A DNA stretch of 64,000 bases, taken from Enoplolaimus lenunculus. Taxonomy: Eukaryota; Nematoda; Enoplea; Enoplida; Thoracostomopsidae. This document shows, piece by piece, positions 12,799-47,010 of the stretch; the stretch's first letter is position 1, and each line of letters opens with the position of its first letter. The stretch covers positions 1-64,000 of the forward strand of contig JASANG010002771.1 in NCBI GenBank assembly GCA_030248215.1, in the 5' to 3' direction. The position numbers and the translations under genes are program-made. Below the pieces are notes generated by a model that was given only the letters and a program-made list of their open reading frames with translations, made no database searches and was not told the DNA's origin.

Positions 12799-15700
12799 AT
12801 GGCCGACGACTCTGCCGATGATCCGTTTGCGTTTTGGAGAGATCGCTTAAACTCACCGAAGCTCATTGTAGCACCAATGGTTGACCAAAGGTAATGTTTT
12901 GACTTTCGAAGTGTTACTAAATCAACGCATATTATACCCTTGTTTGTTGCTGTTGAATACTTGTTGAGTGCTGTGTAATTCCATAGAAATATATGTGAGA
13001 ATATTACACTTTGGTAGTGATGAAGGTTTTGTACCATTAGAAGACAGTTTTGTGTCCACGATCAGCTAAGTTGTTGGACACATGGACTAAGCTTTGTTCA
13101 ACAACATGTATTATCTACATCGTTTAAGTAGCTTTGCACCGGTTTTAACATGAAGGGTTGAGGATACAAATCAATTTAAAAATAAACTGTTATTTTTTCT
13201 TGATAGCGGAAATTTTTGCATTGCTTTTATTTGTGCGAAGTTTTTGTACTTATTCGCTATTTGATACCATGAACCATAGGGTAAGCATTAATAAACCACG
13301 GTGCTAAATGCTTAGAATTTTTGAAAGTTCGATTTGTTTACCATTTGCATAATGATTAGTAAGCTTGGCGGTATGTTTTGCTGTGTAATTACAACCAGTG
13401 CTTGTGGTATTGTGTAATTACCAGTGCTTGTGGTATTTTGTGTGTAGTATGATTTGTGGGATGCGTTGATGAGGCTGTTTTACTGATTATTGTCATTTTA
13501 GCGAACTTCCGTGGAGGCTGTTAAGTCGCCGACACGGCGCTGAGTTATGCTATACGCCAATGTTACATGCTGCTTTGTACACCAAAGATGTTACGTATCG
13601 GCGCGAGAATTTTCAAACGTGTCCAGACGATCGGCCCCTGATTGCTCAGGTTATTCTCTTTCTTATAGGAATTGATTCGATTGGATACTTATATTTTAAT
13701 ACATAATGGCTGACAATTTTGATTCAGTTAGAAAAAAATATAGGTGTGATGTTTATTTTGTGTGAGTTTTTAGAACATTGGTTCTTGTAGAAGAATTATG
13801 TTAGTGACATATTTTTTGTCGTAGAGCATAACGGCAATGTTTTTAATGATTATAGATGGTACCTTTTTTCTATGCTTTGTTGATCTTATTTTAGTTTTGC
13901 GCAAACGACCCTGAAATTTTTGCTGATGCTGCAGAAACGATAGCGCCATATGTCGACGGCGTAGACCTAAATTTAGGTTGCCCGCAACAGATTGCACGGC
14001 GCGGAAGGTATGGCGCGTTTTTGCAAGACGACTGGGACTTGGTACGCAAACTAGGTGAGTCGAGCGATTTCGTTTGTTGTAGTTAGTAATGTCGCGACGC
14101 CACTGAAATTGGTTCGCAGTGCCGCTGGGAGCGGAATTTGATCCCCCCCCCCCCACGAGCGAGATATTTGTGTTTTGTATTCTTTTGACATTTCAGACTA
14201 CTGATAGTTATTTTTAAGTTAATTTAAGCGCGTAATAATTTCTCTTCTGTTTCTATTTTCAGTTGAAAGTGTTCACACAAAGCGCATTCCGATCACGTGC
14301 AAAATACGTGTTTTTCCTGACGTTCAACGTACAATTGGATTCGCAAAAATGCTACAAGACGCCGGATGCCAGGTAAACTCTCTTCAGGGTTCCATCCATA
14401 CGAAATTCCATTCCTATTTCAGTTTGAATTTTTATTGAAGACATGTTTTCCTGGACTTTTTCGGCGAAAATACCCGCACCCAGATGCAACTCTGCTGCTA
14501 AGGTAATTATCGTTTCTGTATCCACTGGCAGTTTGTATTTTTATGCCGAATTCGTAATTTAATGATTCGTTTTGTACGCTTTTATGTCTGTTTAATGTTT
14601 TATTATTATTATTATTATTATTATTATAATTATTATTATTATAATAATAATAATTATTATTATTATTATTATTATTGTTATATCTGTATTATTCAGTTGC
14701 TCACAGTTCATGGACGAACTCGTGAACAAAAACGCGAGAAAACGGGCCTTGCAAGCTGGAGTCAAATTAAGGCGGTGAAGTATGTTTAAAAGTGTAATTT
14801 TGGAGCGTTAAACAAAACTATGTATTTTGTTTTAAGTACTTGTCAGCCTTTAACGTTTTTCTTATCTGCAGGTCATAATGTTAACATTTATTGTTTAAAT
14901 GTTATGTCGTTTTCTTTGACATTAAGCGCAGGCTTCTAATGTAACAATTATTGTTAAGGAAGGCATTGCGGATCCCTGTAATTTCAAATGGCAATATTCA
15001 GTATCGATCAGATATCGACCGGTGTATAGAGGAAACCGGTGTGGACGGCGTAATGACCGCTGGTACGTAAGTTTGCTTTAGCACAGAATTATTCATCATA
15101 AAAAGTTAAAAATTACGATAAATTTAATTTTTCCGTGTTTTTAGTGTTGTGAGCGTTTTATACTGCTAAACATTACATGGTAATGTAATTGAACCACTGT
15201 AACAGGGAAAGTACTTAACATACTGTTGGACATAATATGCATTGGAATTGCCGGTTAAAGTTAGAGATCAGAATGTTGCAATAACAGAAATTGTGGTTAT
15301 AATTACAGTTACGGAGAATTAAGTGCGCAGTAATCGCGGTTTTGTTTGCAGTAGGAGTTTTATAGTCGTGGCTGAATTTTGTTTTCTCGCCTCAAGTGGC
15401 GTCAATAGGTGCCATTGCGGACGCATTTTAAATTGCTATTGTAACTGCGTTTATTAACTGTTGATAAAGGTTATTCAAACAATTGCGGTTATTGTTGCAA
15501 CTAAATCTCGTTGTGAGCGATTGTGTCCAGTAACCGACCAATCGGGATCAGGACCGCGGTTTTGAACGCAGCCACGTCTGCATTTAATTCTTTCCGGGCC
15601 TTATTTCCAAATGTTTTTTGTGTTTTAGAGGGTAACCTACACAATCCAGCATTGTTTGAAGGCACAAACGTTCCCAGTTGGCAACTGGCGAAAGAATATT

Positions 15701-18700
15701 TAGATCTTGTCGTTGAGTACCCGAACACCGCTAATTCAGCTGTTAGAGGCCACATATTTAAGCTTTTATACCACAGGTAAATTAGGATTGTTCTACTGTT
15801 ATTGCAGTTTTTAGGTAGTTGTTTTTGTATGCTCCGTAACTGTCATAATGAACACTAACACGCCACAGCCATTACAGTATTGGAGAGTTACTATCAGGTA
15901 CCACCATAATTCCTTTTCCGACCGTAATTTCTGCAAAAAAATCGATTTCTGTTCCTGTTCCTGCATTGCAGAATGCTGGAACCGGAATTTTTCCGGTGTT
16001 GTGCTACATCATTAAATTTAAACCTTAAAAAATTGTAGTTGCTAAATTATAAGTTCGAAATGAATATCTTTCATGTCGTTCAGTTTAGTTAATAAGTAAC
16101 ATATTTGATAACGGATTTTGTGCGATTCATGGAACCGAAGAAGAAATCGCAAAAAACTCACTTTGTGGCACGTTTTTAACTAGCTTACTCTAAAGTAAAA
16201 CAGCAATTCGGTGTTGATAATTATTTTAAATTCCAGTTCCTATTACTGTTCCGCAGAAATTAGCTCAGTTTCAATTCCTGTTCCGACAAAATGTAGTTTC
16301 TATTCGGAACCGTAGCTACTATCTAAAGCGCAATATAAGAAGTCTTTTTCGTCCGTAACCCTTTTTTGTGTTTATACGGTCCCAGTACCACTGAAATTTG
16401 CTGAAATGTAGCCATTAACTTGAAAATTAATGTAATGCAACATCACCAGGTTCGAAAAATATAGAAACAAAATGTTAAAGAATGACGGGGTTCTGTAATA
16501 AAAATACGTATTTACTTACAATTTATCACGTGTTTTCATCTTTAGTATTTATCTATACGTTCTTTTGCGATTGCGCTTGAACAAAAATTGGCCGACGAAA
16601 TTGCACTTTTATTTTGACTATTTTATGTTTTTATAGTCTTACTCGATTTCCTGAGTTGCGAGAAATTGTTGCCAAAGGATCATGTCCCGGTGATTACATG
16701 CAGGTTGTTGATGCAATTCGAGAAAAATGTGAGGTATAATTGCGAAAGATAAAAATGCAAAATTGATACAAATATTTGAAATTAAAAATATTGTTAAACT
16801 AGTTAAGTTGTTATTTTAACCATCGTTGCACGTGGCACGTTACTAGTGTGGGAAATTTACACTGGTTATCTGTTTTGAGCAAACATGGCTTCTGCGATCC
16901 GTTCACCCGATTTGTCAGCGCACTTAACTCCAGTATTAAATAAAATGTTGTAAATTTCGGTTTGTTCGCAATATGCAGGGGCGTAGCCAGAATTTTATTT
17001 CGGAAGAGTGATAACCTCGTAGGTTGCAAAGGAAATAATATTTAAGTCTGTAAAAAAGCGTTTTTCTCGTTTGTCTAAAAATTTCGGCAGGGGAAGTATC
17101 CCGCTATTTCTTCCTTGTATACGACGAACAACTCCCATTGCAAAGTGCGGTCTGCCAGCTACTTTTGTTTCAGGCATACCATGAGAAGTTTATGCTTGAC
17201 CCAGACTCAATTGATTGCGCACCGCTTCCTTTACCTCACTGGATTTGTCAGCCTTACGTTCGAGCATAGTAAGGGGTTTTGTAATTTCAACACAATATTA
17301 TGAAATTTGTTTTTATTAATAAATACATAGAAGTTGTCACATAGTCAAAGCTAATAAGTTTGGTAATAATTTATTAATCAGTAATTATTGAAATCTCAAT
17401 TTCCGTTTTAGTCATTTTTATTTTTCATTTTTAACAAAATTTTTTTATTTGTACATCTTTGTATGAATGTCTATCTGAGCTACTGTCGGTTAATTCGAGA
17501 TTTTTTTTGGGCCAATGTAGAGAAAAGGCTGCAACAGTAGCATAAGCATATTCCTAAGCCTAAGCCTAAGCGTAAGGAGAGCTTATACCTAAACCTAAGA
17601 AAAATTTAGTCCAAAGTTTAAGCTTACTCTATATTGCTGTCCGCAGAAGGGCCATTTTTTGTACAAACTTACTCTGTAGTCTACTCTTGGTTTATTAGAG
17701 ATTACAACTACATAACTTAAATTGATTTTTGTTATTTATTCTTTCAAATAATGTAACGTTCGCCCAACCTTTAGCTCAGCGCCTCATGAGTCAGCAATTA
17801 CACCTGATCTGTCGGCGATCTCTCAATTTCCCTTTGCAAATGCAGCAAAACGACGCAAACACGAAATGTCGAAAGATTTAACCGCAGAAGCGGAAAGTTT
17901 GGGGTTGTCGCGCAATAAGCTAAAGCGACTGAAACGCGCACCGTTGAAGTATTCGGTTGAAAAGTTGCAAACTACGCGTCGTGTTTATAAGCAGTGCAGT
18001 TGCTTGAATCCGTTGGTAAGCATTGTAATTATGAGAGTGAGCTTTAGCTTTAGACTATTTTTGCATATTCTTTAGTTAGGATTATTCTTACGGTGCAGCT
18101 TAGGCTTTGGAATATTGTTATGCTGCTGTCACGCCCCTCGGGGGGTATTTGGGAAGTTGTTCATTTCAAAACAGCACGCAATAATTAAAGCTTAGTTTAT
18201 TTAATATTTTAAGACGAGAACAAAAACTTCAGTTTGTTGAAACTTGTCTAAATGATTAAACGTTCGATGTGTTTTGTTTGCGCACATTGGATGTTTATGT
18301 TTATGCATTTTAGGTTTAAAAACGTATTGTGTTTTCTAGAAATTTGTTGGTTTATCAAAACTGCAGGGTCGTTTAAAACAGGCAATAGCGTGTGATCGAA
18401 TTTTTACATAAAACTTTAGAATGACGACCTAATGATTTATCGGGCCAAAATTTACTGCTGCTACAAATAACTGTCTCATATGGCTTGATTTTGGATGTTT
18501 CTTAACGTGAAATTTGAGTTTAACTTTTTAAGAGTCATAAATGTGATCATTTGTTATGCAAGCGCTGCTGTAAAACACAGTGGAAAACAAAGAGTGTGCC
18601 ATGTACTGGTTAGTTTGAATTAAATTATGTTTTCGAGTTTAAAAATATAACAGAAAAATAGTTATGTATGTTTGTATGGTTGGTATATATTATATTAACA

Positions 18701-19525
18701 CCATGTAGCGTGTGTGGACCTATGTAAAGATCAGGGGCGGAACGTTTTTTTGTGGGATTAGAAACGAGTAAGCTTAAGCATTAGACTATTTTTTTGCTTG
18801 GCTCAGGCTTAGGATTAGGAATGTGTTCATTCTTACGCTTAGGCTTACGCTTACGCTTAGGAATATGCTTATAATACTGTTCCGCCCCTGTTCTTTACAT
18901 ACGTAGAAAATTTCTATGAATGGTCCTACTATTTTTCAGTTATATGTTGTAAATCAAGCGGGCAGCTGAAGCGTCAATTCGACTTCAAATTCGGCAAAAA
19001 TTGTAGGTTCGGAAACGGAGTCTGTTTTGCAAGATGAATTCAGCAAGGTTGGAAAGCACACGCTTTCGGTTTTGAAATTGAATTTAATCAAATTTTTTGA
19101 AACTTTTTGGATTTCTTGGTGCTGGAGCTCAATCCATTTTTCAGTCATTTTGGCTTTCTGTATTTTAAAATTTTCAAACGTTTCTATTGCCTGTACACGA
19201 TTCAGCTTCCCAAGTCGGCATGTGAAAAATGGCTAAGCTTTTAATTTTATGCATTGTTTTTTCAATATTAGATTTTAAAAGTATAGAACCGGCATGGTCT
19301 GTTGGACGTCTGTAAAATCGTGGTGTCACTCTGTTGGAACCCCGTATGAGACAGAAATGACATTTCGGAGTTTGAAAGTGATGTGTTTTCGTGGCAAAAG
19401 AATACGAAAGCATGATACTGTTTTCTGTTTTAGGGCACAAAATTGGAACATACAAAAGTCAAGCCGTGAGTTCTGTTAATGAAGATAGTCCGACTGAATC
19501 ACAAAACAAATTGTCGAACAGTTGA
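12799..19525 (+). CDS. DUS1L: tRNA-dihydrouridine(16/17) synthase [NAD(P)+]-like, intact copy
   Basis: Twelve exons: 12799-12890, 13502-13649, 13895-14054, 14263-14372, 14697-14779, 14959-15062, 15629-15776, 16637-16733, 17174-17268, 17775-18015, 18533-18608, 19434-19525. All introns are GT-AG and phases agree, giving 481 aa (human DUS1L 473). It is an FMN enzyme reducing uridines in the tRNA D-loop. Visible landmarks: VAPMVDQS (residues 24-31), DLNLGCPQ with catalytic Cys109, CKIR (146-149), TVHGRT around His175 (flavin contact), SNGNI (207-211), [19 protein letters not shown], and a C-terminal Cys cluster (CSCLNPL, then [10 protein letters not shown]) split between exons 10 and 11. AATAAA at 19680 follows the stop. 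Intron 11 holds a TTAGGC-type MITE. The gene converges on the receptor gene at 23027. The short last exon rests on frame and resemblance to the family tail. Confidence 0.95.
14600..14680. repeat. (ATT)n microsatellite, right arm
   Basis: Counterpart of 3688-3778, shorter, directly upstream of exon 5 of DUS1L. It may serve as part of the pyrimidine-rich 3' end of that intron. Confidence 0.9.
17510..17653 (-). mobile_element. TTAGGC-type hAT-like MITE in the right arm
   Basis: Mirror copy of the element at 685-850, in the intron between exons 9 and 10 of DUS1L. It begins GGCCAATGTAGAGAAAAGG and is rich in TAAGCC hexamers. Being shared by both arms, it was inserted before the inverted duplication. 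Confidence 0.7.
18716..18903 (+). mobile_element. TTAGGC-type hAT-like MITE
   Basis: Starts GGACCTATGTAAAGATCAGG and ends GCCCCTGTTCTTTACAT, with an array of TTAGGC and TTACGC hexamers between. It lies in intron 11 of DUS1L, outside the duplicated arm. The extreme right end is degraded and no target duplication is clear. Confidence 0.8.
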
Positions 19526-20357
19526 CGGGTTGTGCTGAAAATTGTGTATAGCGCGAATTGGAACGTTTTTGCAGCAGCTCCGGCAGAAAATCGGTTTCCG
19601 GCTCCGGTGGAATTTTTGCCGGAGGTTCCGACGATCTCGGTAGTAAAATTTTGCATAATTTTGCAAAATTTATCTGTTTAATAAATACAATGTTAAAGAA
19701 GGAATTTCCGAAATTTCGCAGAAACCCAGCATAAAACCAAACAGCTTAACAACATATTGCAGATATTCGCTAAGATTAATTAATTAACTATCATTTTTCC
19801 TGCCTAATTTCGTCTCACCTCCTGCTCCAGCCAGTTTCGTTGACCTCCGGTTCAGGTGTTTTACACCTCCGGTTGCACCCTGGCCGACGATTATGGATTG
19901 TAATGCAATGGTAACTTGTCAATATATTTTTTTGATTTTGTTGGTTATAAAATCATGGTAACGTAATGTAGTTTTTGGAAAGCTTTGTATTTTGTTGTGG
20001 TTGTTTACGTTGATGGCACACATGTAGTGAAATACAAACTATATTCGTTTAATCGAGTGTCTAGGTTTATCTGTAATCGTGTGTCCAGTGCCCCTAGTCA
20101 TGATCGATCGGAAAAATCTTAACAGGGTCTTGTGATTGTTCGTTCATAAGAAGTGCTGAAATTATCGAATGCCTCCAATGGACGGAAGAGACTGGTTACT
20201 TAGTGGGCAGGCCCCTATAGTGAACAAGAGGCATTAGTTTTATTCAAATTAGTAATGTTGGCGCAGTCTGGAATATTGTGTGACGTGGGCGAACAAATTA
20301 ATACCGAGATTTGTTTCTGTTATAGCATCAAACATGATTGCAATGCATCAGAACGAT

Positions 20358-20514
20358 GGCCCATGTAAAGGTCAGGGGCGAATCATTTTCCTGCTGAACT
20401 GCAAGAGTGAAGCTTTATACTTTTGATTAGGTAGAGGTATAGATTTCTCATTACGCTTGAGCTTAGGAATGTACTTATTTATACTACTGATACGCCCCTG
20501 TTCATACATTGGCC
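20358..20514 (+). mobile_element. TTAGGC-type hAT-like MITE
   Basis: Ends GGCCCATGTAAAGGTCAGGG and CCCCTGTTCATACATTGGCC. Flanking AGAACGAT and AGAACTGT match at 6 of 8, supporting an 8 bp target duplication. The hexamer core is short and decayed. Confidence 0.85.
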
Positions 20515-20875
20515 AGAACTGTTAAGATGCGTAATACGAAACAAGGATAAAAAACCAAGTCAAATCCGCAATTCAATTATAATGGGGAACTTGACTTGAT
20601 ACGTGATACGATACGGGGGGCGTGGAACTTGACTTGATACTCGAGTAATTTTGGTCATCTTTTTTGGAATTTTGCCTTTCAACTTTGCAGAAATTTCATT
20701 AGGTATTGCTTGCAGACGGTCCTATATTGAAATTAAACGATCATGCCAAATTACGTCTTGCGTAAATAATGTGACGAAAACGCTCATTGCACCCCACATT
20801 ACTTTCAAGGCCGCTTACGTGTCTCTATAGTGCGAATTCTTGTGTTCTTTGGCTCACTTCTCGCTTAAACTTGTC

Positions 20876-21071
20876 AGCCAATGTAAAGAACAGGGGTGGA
20901 ACAGTATATAACCATATTCCTAAGTCTAAGCTTAAGCCTAAGCGTAACAATGAGCATATTCGAAAGTCTAAACCTAAAGCCTAAAGCCTAAGCCAAGCAA
21001 AAAATTATTCTAAAGCTTTAAGCTTTGTAGTCCCATAGAAAAACATTCCGCCCCAGATCTTTACATGGGTC
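20876..21071 (-). mobile_element. TTAGGC-type hAT-like MITE with perfect 8 bp target duplication
   Basis: Termini AGCCAATGTAAAGAACAGGG and GATCTTTACATGGGTC, inverted relative to most copies. The interior has TAAGCC hexamers. AACTTGTC flanks both sides exactly (20868-20875 and 21072-21079), one of the clearest target duplications of the family. Confidence 0.9.
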
Positions 21072-21193
21072 AACTTGTCGAATGTTAAATGCTGAAACCT
21101 TAATAAAGGCATGCATCCAAATGAGCTAGGTATATATACCTATTACAACAATAATTTCACGCTTTTCTTAATCGTTCTCTAATTGCTGATGAC

Positions 21194-21575
21194 CAGGGTG
21201 CAACCGAAATTACGGTTTCGGCATTTTTTCACCTTCCGATTCCGTTAAATTTTTACCGGAATTACAAATTCCAGTATTAAAATTTGGTTAGTGGAAATCA
21301 AAGATATTTTGCTACAAAACAACTATAAAAATTAACTAGATTTCATTAGTACAGTATGCACACCTTGATAATCGCCGAAAATAAACCGTCGAAGGTAAAT
21401 TTCCCTTCCGTGGATTTATGAAAATGTAAAATACAGCAGATAAAACATTGCAAAAAAGAAAATCAAAATAAAATTTTCGGTGGCATGTATATATATATTT
21501 TTTGTTTTCGGGTTTCGTTTACGGTAATTTTTTCAAATTCCAGTTCCGATGAATTGTAATTCCGGTTCCACCCAG
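21194..21575 (+). mobile_element. CAGGGTGCAACCG MITE
   Basis: Begins CAGGGTGCAACCGAAATTAC and ends TTCCGGTTCCACCCAG. Flanks CTGATGAC and CTGACGAC match at 7 of 8, an 8 bp target duplication as hAT elements make. 382 bp, no ORF, and CCGGAA-like steps near both ends. Confidence 0.85.
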
Positions 21576-21884
21576 CTGACGACAACTATAAAGCAATACA
21601 AAAGATAAAAATAAAATGGAAATTTTTAAAACTTTATCCTTCAATTAATCTTTCAAAATGACAATTTCACAAAATTCAAACTATATATTATACTTTGCGT
21701 CTTGATCACATTATAACGTCCGCAGCCTGTCCTCAGCACCAAACCGGTCCATATAAAAAATCATGGTCGGAACATTTTTCGTGGGACTGCAATAGAGCAA
21801 GCTGAAACCTTAGACTGTCTTGCTTAAGCTTACGTATGAGCTCATGCGGGGATCATATTATAACTGCAGCAGCACCACTGATGT

Positions 21885-22550
21885 GCTGTCTCGGTCAGTC
21901 TCGGGATTTGGCTCGGACTCGGTCTCGGTTTTTTGAGTCCCGGCAGGTTTCAAATCGACACCAAAGAAGAAAGACAAGGTCCCGTTTTTTCTGCTCAAAG
22001 TTCACAATAAAACGAACGTCAGTTGTGATTGTTGTCGATTCTTGTCATTTTTTTACTATAATTTTTTGTCATTTTTAGTAATACTGTTACAGTTGTATTT
22101 ATAGATGTATATTTCAGTTTTAAAACATTTAACGAATCGTGCCGTAAATTAATAAAAGTTCCGATTAACGCTAAAATATCATTTTGATAAACGCTAATGA
22201 AGCGTTTACTATTGATAGAGCTTAAATATACTGGCGATTGGCGATTCATTTTCGTTGGAAAAAAAGCTAAAAGCGTAGTTTGTACACTGAATGCGCTCGC
22301 TATTTTATCGTCGTTTTTTTGGCGTGGTGTCGTGTTATAATCCTGTATCTGGGTTTGTCAGTGTGTTTTTGCTAAAAATAAAATTTTACGCTAATTTTTG
22401 TGTTTAATATTATAAATTCTGAGAGATATACCGTTGTTTTATGCTAGAATGATACAGACGTACGTAAAACATTCAAACCTTTTGTTAGAAATGATCGGTA
22501 GTGGTCAAAAATTGACCGAGACCGAGACCAAACAGTCTCGGCTGTCGGCT
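21885..22550. repeat. TCTCGG-repeat element, non-coding
   Basis: The left end has several GTCTCGG or CTCGGAC steps and the right end has ACCGAGACCGAGACC, an inverted arrangement about 660 bp apart. Similar GAGACCGAGACC tracts occur at 60890-60965 and 63185-63300. Probably another short inverted-repeat transposon family; ends and target duplication were not resolved. Confidence 0.45.
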
Positions 22551-23026
22551 GCCAGCTGCCCATGTTTTGTCCATGGTAGTGTGTACAAACGTTGAACTCA
22601 CATCAGGACAGAAGAAAAGTCAAATTTTCTGAATTTGATAGCGGATCAACGTGCAGACAAAATGTCACCCGCTATTGCAATTGTGACAAACCGTGTTCCA
22701 GGTTGCTCCAGTTATAAGGTGAGCCCCGCATCATTTTTACGCTTAGACTTAGGCGTAGGAATATGTTTACTACTGTTACGGCCCTGTTCTATACGGACAT
22801 TGCGCACGAACCGCAACAAAATTGTCCGAGCTTTTCAATTTCAACCTGAAATAAACCCATGTTCGTCGCAGTATACGACGCAGACCACTCAGACACCACA
22901 CACGACTGGACCGTAATTCCGACAAAGAGTTTAATGCCAAAGATTATTGAATCAGACACCTTCCGTATAAGCAATAGTTCGTATATCCTCGAAGTTTGAG
23001 CGTTGATCTCGTATATTTCGGAAAGT

Positions 23027-45329
<22,303 letters not shown>

Positions 45330-45380
45330 CTGAAAATATCGACAGTTGGTTGTAGGCCTAGACCTTAATATTTAGACTTA

Positions 45381-45582
45381 CACTGCAAAAATGGTGAGTC
45401 AAATTGACACTCTCCGAAATACGCTTTTCAGGACTGTACAAACTGTGTCAGAATAAAAACTCCGCTAGAGTCAAGTTCGACACAATTTAACTCTGGTGAA
45501 GTCGAATTTTGACTCAGATTGTGTAGTCAGGAATAGAGACTATTTCGGAGGGTGTCAATTTGGCTCACCATTTCTTGCAGTG
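45381..45582. mobile_element. CACTG-ended MITE, second copy
   Basis: Begins CACTGCAAAAATGGTGAGTC and ends GCTCACCATTTCTTGCAGTG, flanked by TA. The interior shares TTGACTC and GTGTAGTC steps with 41703-41886. Fifty base pairs upstream (gene strand) of receptor exon 45159-45329. Confidence 0.85.
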
Positions 45583-45959
45583 TACGTTTTGTAAAATTCA
45601 GGCACAGGTTTGCGCTCAGGTAAACGTATAGTCAAAAGCTTAGGTAAAGGTTTAGGCTTAGGTTTCGTAAAAGGCTTACCTAAACCTAAAAGCCTTCACT
45701 TAACCTTTTGCCAAATGCTTTACCTGAGCCTAAACCTGAGTCTGAGCGGAGCGTACGAGTTATCTTGCGATGAGTAACTTTACAATAGCTCCAAGGTATT
45801 GATAAGGGACAGAGCACCTTTTCAATGGTCCGAGTAGATGAAGTTTTTTCAATCTGCCTAAAACTTCATTTTTGAAGTTTTTTCGAGAACGCCTTAAGAT
45901 CAAAGGCGGATCCAAAAATTTTTGACGCGGGGTCACGCTGACAAATGTTATAAAACGCA

Positions 45960-46330
45960 AAAATTGTAAGGTAGGGACCTTATCATTTGGTCACCAAAAA
46001 AGTTTCCGAGTACGAAAATTGTGAGGAAGGAGGGACCTTACCATTAATATCACAAAAAAGTTCAGACGTAAAAATGAAAAAATTATATTTTTACAGAAAA
46101 ATATTCTGACGGGAAAAATTGTAAGGTAGGGACCTTTTCATTTTATCACCAAAAAAGTTTCCGAGTGCGGAAATTGTGAGGTACGAGGGACCTTACCATT
46201 TTAACACAAAAAAGTTCAGACGAAAAAATGAAAAAATTATATTTTTACAGAAAAATATTCTGACGGGAAAAATTGTAAGGTAGGGATCTTTACTATAATA
46301 TCACAACAAATTTTCTGACGAGAAGCGCAC
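45960..46330. repeat. About 155 bp tandem repeat
   Basis: Two and a half units built of AATTGTAAGGTAGGGACC, TCACCAAAAAAGTTTCCGAG and ATTTTTACAGAAAAATATTC. Each unit itself contains two diverged half-units (GTAAGGTAGGGACC and GTGAGGTACGAGGGACC). Confidence 0.85.
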
Positions 46331-46669
46331 GCTCCTCCGTTACCCTTTCTGGATTTGCTAGTGGCTTAGGATTTAAATGCAAAAGCTGCTATCAATCTAG
46401 TCTTCCATCAAAATTATCTATTATTTCATACAGATTAAAGCCAAAAAGCGTTTAAACCTTTTGTATATTTTGTTTCTTTATTGTTTCGTAATACATTCAA
46501 TAATAAGAGTATGTAACTTGATTAGGAATTGGATAGCATTGATCGCAAACATGACTCCTTGTCCCATTTTCGGGCTTTTGTGTATGTCGTAAGCCAAACT
46601 ACCATTTAGGACAATTACATAGCTACTCATTAACCCGCGTTGGTCAATTACCTTTTGTATGCAATAGCA

Positions 46670-47010
46670 GTTTGGCCTAGGCAAAACTGCTTCGAATAAA
46701 TCCCACAATTGCTATAGTTAGCCTAGACCAAATAGCAGTTTTTTGTCCAGAGTACCAAATTGGTCGGGCCAATGTAAATAGCTTTTTGGCCTAGGCTAAA
46801 CTGTTTCGCATAAATTCCATAGTTGCTATAGTTAGCCTAGACCAAATTGCAATTTGCTCAGAATACCAGATTGCTCTAGACCAATGTATTAGCAGTTTGG
46901 CTTAGGCTAAACTGCTTCGCATAAATTCCATCGTTGCGATAGTTAGCCTAGACCAAATTGCACTTTTTTGCTCAGAATACCAAATTGGTCTAGGCCAAAT
47001 AACACTTGGC
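46670..47010. repeat. About 112 bp tandem repeat, three units
   Basis: Each unit carries TTGGCCTAGGCTAAACTGC, CGCATAAATTCCATAGTTGC and TAGTTAGCCTAGACCAAATT. The TTGGCCTAGGC and GCCTAGACCAA parts are inverted relative to each other, so each unit can form a hairpin. Confidence 0.85.

Larger units (their letters stand above)
11603..18344. repeat. Right arm of the large inverted duplication
   Basis: Reverse complement of 1-6703 (see left arm). Within the window the match stops at 18344 only because the left arm reaches position 1. It carries exons 1-10 of the intact DUS1L gene. Exons 11-12 lie just beyond. Confidence 0.95.
19526..23026. other. Tail-to-tail intergenic region between DUS1L and the AMPA receptor gene
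   Basis: No recognised coding sequence. It contains two TTAGGC-type MITEs, a 382 bp CAGGG MITE and a TCTCGG-repeat element (about 21885-22550). About 22740-22800 is a partial TTAGGC-type MITE end. TTTAAT near 22930 reads as ATTAAA on the minus strand, a possible poly(A) signal for the receptor. Confidence 0.6.

Noticed and set aside
22635-22716. Short ORF ending at a GTGAGC as a possible exon
   Set aside because: Only about 27 codons, no family resemblance, and it is followed directly by a truncated TTAGGC-type MITE.
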